Source: Nakamurella sp. PAMC28650
GTDB lineage: Bacteria > Actinomycetota > Actinomycetes > Mycobacteriales > Nakamurellaceae
Assembly: GCF_014303395.1 (NCBI RefSeq)
Contig: NZ_CP060298.1
Span: forward strand, 1,302,001 to 1,366,000
Reading direction: 5' to 3'
Length of the DNA: 64,000 nt
Part shown: one piece after another, positions 59,531 through 64,000 of the stretch
How the letters are laid out: each line of letters starts with the position of its first letter
Numbering within the stretch: position 1 is the first letter of the stretch
Made by a program: the position numbers and the translations under genes
Notes under the pieces: model-generated
Told to the model about the DNA's origin: nothing
Seen by the model: the letters and a program-made list of their open reading frames with translations, nothing else
Databases searched by the model: none

Positions 59531-60555
59531 TGCGGTTCGCCGAGGTGGACGGCCCGCTCGAGATGCTCGAGTTGGACGACCCCGTCTGCCCGCCGGACGG
59601 CGTCGTGCTGGACGTGGCGGCCACCGGTGTCTGTCGATCCGATTGGCATGCCTGGAAGGGACACGATCCCGTTGCCCTGCCGCACATCCCGGGTCACGAG
59701 TTCGCCGGGACCGTCGTCGGGGTCGGCCGGTTGGTCGATCACTGGTCGGTCGGCGACCGGGTCACCTCGCCGTTCGTGCTGGGCTGCGGCGTCTGCGAGT
59801 TCTGCCGCGCGGGCGACGCGCAGGTCTGCCCGTTCCAGGAGCAACCCGGATTCACCATTCCCGGGTCGTTCGCGACCCGACTGGCGCTACCGAGAGCGGA
59901 CGCAAACCTGGTGCGGTTGCCCGACTCCGTTGATTTCGTCGCTGCCGCCGTCCTGGGCTGCCGATTCGCCACCGCGTTCCGGGCGCTGACCGCGCACGGA
60001 CGGGTGCAGCCCGGACAGTGGGTGGCGGTGCACGGCTGCGGCGGGGTCGGGCTCTCGCTGGTGATGATCGCGGTGGCCCTCGGCGCGGAAGTGGTCGCCG
60101 TCGACGTGTCGCCGGCTGCCCTGGCCATGGCCGTCGAACTCGGGGCCGCCGCGACGGTCGACGCCGGAAGCGTGTCCGACACGGCAGTGGCGGTGGCGGA
60201 CATCACCGGGGGCGGAGCACATGTCGGCATCGACGCCATCGGCCGGCCCGCCACGGCACTGGCCTCGGTGTCCTCGTTGCGCCGCCGCGGCCGGCACGTG
60301 CAGGTGGGCCTGCTGCTCGGGCCGGACGCTTCGACAGCGTTCCCGATGGACCTGGTGATCTCCCGCGAACTGTCGGTGCTCGGCTCGCACGGGATGGCCG
60401 CGCACGAATATCCGGCCATGCTCGACGCGGTCGCGGACGGGCGGTTGCGTCCGGAGCTACTGGTCGGTCGTACCGTCGAGTTCGCCGCTGCGACAGCGGT
60501 TCTGGAGGCGTTGGACCGTCCGGACGGACCCGGTATGACCGTCATCAGGATGTGA
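59521..60555 (+). CDS. Zinc-dependent alcohol dehydrogenase (MDR family)
   Basis: The 344-residue protein is a second MDR alcohol dehydrogenase with GVCRSDWHAWKGHD and GHEFAGTVVGVG for the catalytic zinc, CGVCEFCRAGDAQVC for structural zinc, and CGGVGLSLVMIAVALGAEVVAVD for the cofactor. Its sequence is not closely similar to the preceding ADH beyond family motifs. The start ATG is the third copy in the 17-bp repeat upstream; MKALRFAEVDGPL is a typical MDR N-terminus. It is followed by a hairpin shared with the convergent dps gene. Confidence 0.9.
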   Translation: MKALRFAEVDGPLEMLELDDPVCPPDGVVLDVAATGVCRSDWHAWKGHDPVALPHIPGHEFAGTVVGVGRLVDHWSVGDRVTSPFVLGCGVCEFCRAGDAQVCPFQEQPGFTIPGSFATRLALPRADANLVRLPDSVDFVAAAVLGCRFATAFRALTAHGRVQPGQWVAVHGCGGVGLSLVMIAVALGAEVVAVDVSPAALAMAVELGAAATVDAGSVSDTAVAVADITGGGAHVGIDAIGRPATALASVSSLRRRGRHVQVGLLLGPDASTAFPMDLVISRELSVLGSHGMAAHEYPAMLDAVADGRLRPELLVGRTVEFAAATAVLEALDRPDGPGMTVIRM

Positions 60556-60588
60556 ACGACCGGTCCACGACGTCGGACCACAAGACGG

Positions 60589-60626
60589 AGCCGGCCGGTA
60601 GGTGGTGGACCACCTACCGGCCGGCT
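60589..60626. terminator. Bidirectional hairpin terminator
   Basis: 17-bp perfect arms (60589-60605 and 60610-60626) with a 4-base loop TGGA lie between the convergent alcohol dehydrogenase and dps genes. GC-rich stem, no long T-tract. Confidence 0.85.
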
Positions 60627-60652
60627 TCTGGTAGCCGATGGCCACCAGGGGG

Positions 60653-61219
60653 TCAGCTGATGCTGGCACCGTCGGCGGCAGCGGCCTTCTCGGTCGTGTC
60701 CCCCTCGGTGGCGAGGGATCCGGTCGAGTTCTCCAGGTGCGCGCGCACGAACCAGTGGAACAGTTCCAGCTGGTGCAGGTGACCGATCAGCATGTCGTTG
60801 GTGACCGGATCGCTCTCCTCGGTCTCGGCGGCGGCCTTGCGGTGATCGGCGATGACGCCCTGGTAGACGACGTCGAGAGCACCGAGGTGCGCAATGGTGT
60901 CGGCGCGGCCGATGGAGTAGTCCGACCAACTGCGCTCGGCGACGATCGATCCGGGAGTTCCCTTGACGGAGACTCCGAGGGTCGCGATGCGCTCGGCAGT
61001 CTCGTCGACGAACCCACGAACCACATCGACCTGCGGGTCGATCATCTCGTGGACCCCGATGAAGTGCGGGCCCACCACGTTCCAGTGGACGTGCTTCAGG
61101 GTCAGCGCGAGATCGTTCAGTGCGTGCAGACGCTGCTGCAGCACCGCGGCGACCTGTGCACCCTCCTCTGTCTTCATGCCTGGCACGGTGAATCGGGGCA
61201 GGGCGGTCTTGCGAGCCAT
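60653..61219 (-). CDS. dps: Dps-family DNA-protection / iron-storage protein
   Basis: The 188-residue ferritin-like protein oxidises and stores iron and shields DNA in stress. Ferroxidase residues are recognisable: H45 in KHVHWNVVG, H57 and D61 in GVHEMID, and D72/E76 in FVDETAERI, with the spacing of Dps. A C-terminal Ala/Ser/Glu-rich tail is present. Start at 61219 follows AGGAGACTG; the frame runs on upstream without a family N-terminus. Convergent with the second ADH gene over a strong hairpin. Confidence 0.93.
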   Translation of the reverse strand: MARKTALPRFTVPGMKTEEGAQVAAVLQQRLHALNDLALTLKHVHWNVVGPHFIGVHEMIDPQVDVVRGFVDETAERIATLGVSVKGTPGSIVAERSWSDYSIGRADTIAHLGALDVVYQGVIADHRKAAAETEESDPVTNDMLIGHLHQLELFHWFVRAHLENSTGSLATEGDTTEKAAAADGASIS

Positions 61220-61519
61220 TTCAGTCTCCTTCACTTCACGATGACCGGTCCGTTGACGCCGACCGGTTCGTCGAGCCGGTACCCGATCGAAACGGTCCCA
61301 AAACGCGCGCGGCAGATACCGGCCGATGCGCCGATCGGGGCAGGCGAGCAGAGGATCCATGATCGGCGCGAATCGAACGGGTCTCAAACCCACGGGGACC
61401 TCACTGACCGTGATCGAACGAGAACCCGTGCAGCACTGAAGGGTGAGCGACCCACACAGATCGGATATTTTTTCTGGGCCGATGGTACCGGGCCGCATGT
61501 CGGGCTTATTGTCCTTCGC
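61220..61519. other. Divergent intergenic region of dps and a membrane protein gene
   Basis: 300 bp between divergent genes. No gene, dyad or confident promoter was identified; it should contain both promoters. Confidence 0.5.
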
Positions 61520-62056
61520 ATGACCACTCCCGCGTATCCATCGTCCACTGTCAACACGCCCCTGGGCAGGCCGGCGCCGACCCCGCCGAGCACCGTCAAG
61601 GGCGCCTTCCTGGTCTACCTGATCGCCGCTCTGATCTCGGTGGTCGGCATCGTGCTGGTCGTCACCAGCAACGTCTGGGACCAGGCCATCGCGGCCGCGG
61701 GCACCGACGTCACCGCCGACGGCACGTCGGCCACGTCGCTGGCCAGCGCGGCCAAGATCGCGACGATCGTCGTCGGTGTCATCTTCATCGGTCTCTACCT
61801 GCTGTTCGCCTTCAAGATGCGCGCCGGGCGCAACTGGGCCCGCATCGTGCTGACCGTCCTGTCGGCCCTGTCGATCCTGAGCGCGGCGCGTACGACGGCT
61901 TCGATCAGCGTCAACGGTCAGGTCTACTCGGTCGGCAGCAGCCAGGCCACCGGCTGGATCGGCGCCGCGCTCGCGGTGGTCGCGATCGTCCTGATGTACA
62001 CGGGCGCGTCCAACGCCTACTTCACCGCTTCCAAGGCCGCGCGCAAGGGTCTCTGA
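61520..62056 (+). CDS. Small membrane protein with four predicted TM helices
   Basis: The 178-residue protein has a Pro/Thr-rich N-terminus (about 1-27) and four hydrophobic segments (about 29-50, 80-98, 109-125 and 140-160). Between the first two lies a polar Ala/Thr/Asp-rich loop (AAAGTDVTADGTSATS). Family not recognised beyond the general actinobacterial four-TM small membrane proteins. ATG start. Its stop is 21 bp from the convergent esterase gene. Confidence 0.75.
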   Translation: MTTPAYPSSTVNTPLGRPAPTPPSTVKGAFLVYLIAALISVVGIVLVVTSNVWDQAIAAAGTDVTADGTSATSLASAAKIATIVVGVIFIGLYLLFAFKMRAGRNWARIVLTVLSALSILSAARTTASISVNGQVYSVGSSQATGWIGAALAVVAIVLMYTGASNAYFTASKAARKGL

Positions 62057-62077
62057 CGCGGCCTCTGGTGCGCCGGC

Positions 62078-63289
62078 CTACTTGCGGCCGGCGGCCAACG
62101 GGACCGTGCCCGGTCTGAACCCGGGCACGGTGGCGCCCAACCACTGCAACGTCTGCGGGATCAGGGGTATCCAGACGCTGACCCGATGGCCGGCATTGGG
62201 CAGCACGTCGGCGGTCACCGACATCGGGGGTCTGGTGGTGCTCAACAACTGCTGGGCGGTGCCGTAGGACAGTGGGTCGCCCTTGGACGTCTGGACCCAC
62301 AGCGCCACCTTCGGGGGGTTGTCCTTGGCCAGCTTGAGGAGGTCGTAGTGCGAGAACGCCGGACTGCCCGGTTTGAAGGGCACGTACGGCGCCTCGAAGC
62401 CCGGCTGGAAGTAGCCGCCGAGGCTGATCGCGGCCGAGTAGATGCTCGGATGCAACATCGTGAGCATCGAGGCGCACCAGGCACCGGCGCTCAGCCCGAA
62501 GGTCGCCCACGAACTCCGATCGTTCACCACCCGCAGATGGTGGTCGACCCAGGTCGTCACGTCCTGGGTCAGCCACTGCTCCATCTGCAGCTGGCCGGCT
62601 CCGCCGTCCACGCACTCCGTGTCGATCTGGCCGGGCGCCCAGTCGGGCATCACCACGATCGAATCGGCGATCTTGCCGGCGGCCACCTGCTCTGCCACCG
62701 AGGTGCCGAGATGCATGTTGTACCAGAGCTGTCGCGGCGTGCCGGGTACGCCGTGGAAGGCCTCGATCACCGGGTAGCGGTGGGTGGCCATCTTCGGGTC
62801 GGTGTACGAGGCGGGGAACCACACGTCCACATAGCTCTTCACCCCGCTGACCTTGCCGGGGATGCGAAAGGACTTGATGGTGCCGTCGGCCGGGCCGCGT
62901 CCGCTGCTCAGGCCGAGCTTGCCCAGCGCCGGGACGGTGGCCAACGGCACCACGTCGTGGCCGGGGGTCGAACCGAAACCAGCCGAACTGCCGCCAGGAC
63001 CGGTCGCGTCGGTCGCGCTCGCGCCGGAGGCGACCACGGTCCCGGGGTTGGCGGTGCTGAAGATGCTGCCCAGATCACCCCAGTTGGCGTACCACCCGTA
63101 CTGGGAGTTCAAGGTGATGCCCACCGCCAGCAGCAGGCTGATCACGACTGCGGACTGGTATCCGATCCGACGCAGCACCGAGAGCCAACCGGGCCCGGCG
63201 AATCTGGCCCAGTCGATGATCACCCAGACGAACAGTGCGATGGCCACGATCCAGATGGTCCAGGCGAGCAGCGATCCAGTCAGCGACAT
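62078..63289 (-). CDS. Membrane-anchored esterase-D-like / mycolyltransferase-like alpha/beta hydrolase
   Basis: This 403-residue protein has N-terminal helices (about 8-28 and 45-60), a Gly/Ser/Ala linker and an esterase domain (about 135-395) of the Esterase/antigen-85 type. The nucleophile S267 is in FGLSAGAWC (G-x-S-x-G), after PVIEAFHGVPG, an oxyanion-region strand, and VMPDWAP. A late His for the triad fits AGHRVS near the C-terminus. Such proteins often act on exported acyl or glycolipid substrates at the membrane. Function inferred; the natural substrate is unknown. Divergent from the partial protease gene. Confidence 0.8.
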   Translation of the reverse strand: MSLTGSLLAWTIWIVAIALFVWVIIDWARFAGPGWLSVLRRIGYQSAVVISLLLAVGITLNSQYGWYANWGDLGSIFSTANPGTVVASGASATDATGPGGSSAGFGSTPGHDVVPLATVPALGKLGLSSGRGPADGTIKSFRIPGKVSGVKSYVDVWFPASYTDPKMATHRYPVIEAFHGVPGTPRQLWYNMHLGTSVAEQVAAGKIADSIVVMPDWAPGQIDTECVDGGAGQLQMEQWLTQDVTTWVDHHLRVVNDRSSWATFGLSAGAWCASMLTMLHPSIYSAAISLGGYFQPGFEAPYVPFKPGSPAFSHYDLLKLAKDNPPKVALWVQTSKGDPLSYGTAQQLLSTTRPPMSVTADVLPNAGHRVSVWIPLIPQTLQWLGATVPGFRPGTVPLAAGRK

Positions 63290-63513
63290 GCGCGCTGCCC
63301 CTCTTCATTTCATTTGCGGTACGACGGACACAAGACCCAGGACGCCTGGGACGACCACCCGTTGCGCTCCGCTGCCACCGCGGGAGCGGTGTTGCGGGAG
63401 CGTGTGGAATGCGTCACTGTGCGTGCTGTGTTGCCACTGTGCGTGCTGTGCGGGCCCTGTGAGTGACGCCGTCATCGTTGCCCCTCGTCATATGTGGGTG
63501 ATACGCAGGAGTA

Positions 63514-64000
63514 ATGAATAACGTGAGCAAACGGCAGCGGCCGGGCTCGCGACGTCCCGTTCGCACGGTGATGGGTCTCGCGTTGGGTCTGGCGGTCACG
63601 ATAGTGGCGATCCTCGAACCGGGCGGCATCGCGGTAGCGGACACGCCGTCGGCCGCGGTCGGATCTGCTCTGTCCGCCGGGGCGGCTGGGTCCGCGGTCT
63701 CGGTGGGCAGCGCGCAGGAGGCGCTGAGCGCACCGGCGAACCCGACGGTGGGCCCGTTGTTCACCAACGGTCTCTCCTCCGGGCACAGCTGCACGGCCAG
63801 CGTCCTCTCGGTCGGCCGCGGCCTGCTGCTGACGGCGGCGCACTGCCTGTCCGGCAAGCCGGTGGGGATCCAGTTCATCCCGGGCTACGACGGCACGAAG
63901 GCGCAGGCCGCCCCCTACGGCATCTGGACGGTCACCCGCTCGTGGGTCCCGGCCTCCTGGGTGAACTCGGAGGACCCGCAGCACGACTACGCGATCCTGC
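63514..64000 (+). CDS. Trypsin-like serine protease, 3'-truncated by the window edge
   Basis: At least 162 residues, continuing past the window. A basic N-terminus and hydrophobic GLALGLAVTIVAIL form a signal peptide. The S1 fold is indicated by the His of LLTAAHCL (H110) and the Asp of HDYAIL (D158); the Ser would lie beyond the window. An RBS-like AGGAG lies at 63507-63511, close to the ATG at 63514, so the true start could instead be GTG at 63523. It would be a secreted protease. Divergent from the esterase over about 220 bp. Confidence 0.8.
   Translation, partial: MNNVSKRQRPGSRRPVRTVMGLALGLAVTIVAILEPGGIAVADTPSAAVGSALSAGAAGSAVSVGSAQEALSAPANPTVGPLFTNGLSSGHSCTASVLSVGRGLLLTAAHCLSGKPVGIQFIPGYDGTKAQAAPYGIWTVTRSWVPASWVNSEDPQHDYAIL

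Overview
The window is high-GC DNA with densely packed genes, many GTG starts, frequent 4-base ATGA/GTGA gene overlaps and actinobacterial protein families (ROK regulator, DUF3558-type lipoprotein, GT39 mannosyltransferase, DUF559 nuclease-like protein, short Cys/His protein). It most likely comes from a soil or environmental actinomycete, possibly of the Nakamurella/Frankiales kind; the genus is a guess. No rRNA, tRNA, transposase, integrase or CRISPR array was recognised.

Left part (1-12 kb): assorted housekeeping and surface genes. These are a LamG-type secreted protein (open at the left edge), a serine hydrolase, an acyltransferase-domain protein, a membrane diguanylate cyclase, a divergent MarR/MFS efflux pair, an FAD amine-oxidase-like enzyme, a zinc-ribbon/peptidoglycan-binding membrane protein, pdxY and a deoC-type aldolase.

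Sugar block (12-27 kb): a xylose-type ABC importer (binding lipoprotein, single-domain ATPase, permease), a ROK repressor and xylulokinase; then a GT39 membrane glycosyltransferase and a Leloir galactose operon on the minus strand in the order deoR-type regulator, galT, galE, galK, joined by 4-base overlaps at deoR/galT and galE/galK. A D-amino-acid-oxidase-family enzyme, threonine dehydratase, a DUF1992 protein, a Tat-exported ferritin-like protein and a lipoprotein follow.

Exopolysaccharide region (31-58 kb): the outstanding part. Module A (31.1-40.8 kb) is a tightly coupled operon: a 1151-residue fusion of a Wzx/MOP flippase with a GT-C-like membrane domain, a membrane protein, a tandem double GT4, a CysE/WcaB-type acetyltransferase, another GT4 and a GH5 lipoprotein. 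Module B (44.1-47.2 kb) is GT2, GT4 and a HAD protein resembling eukaryotic-type phosphomannomutase, flanked by two minus-strand paralogous secreted GH5 enzymes. Module C (50.9-57.3 kb) is UDP-glucose dehydrogenase, an acyltransferase-3/SGNH protein, a cellulose-synthase-like GT2 and a GH26-like hydrolase, followed by a convergent GH16. Together these could make, acylate, export and trim an acidic and/or mannan-like extracellular polysaccharide. The polymer is inferred, not shown.

Right end (58-64 kb): two zinc alcohol dehydrogenases, Dps, a small membrane protein, an esterase-D-like membrane esterase and the start of a trypsin-like protease cut by the window edge.

A recurrent oddity is short tandem repeats (6-23 bp units) at gene ends and starts throughout, including a repeat that copies a start codon, one that crosses the galT stop codon and a striking GATGAC microsatellite. 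A 45-bp direct repeat brackets the DUF559-type gene.
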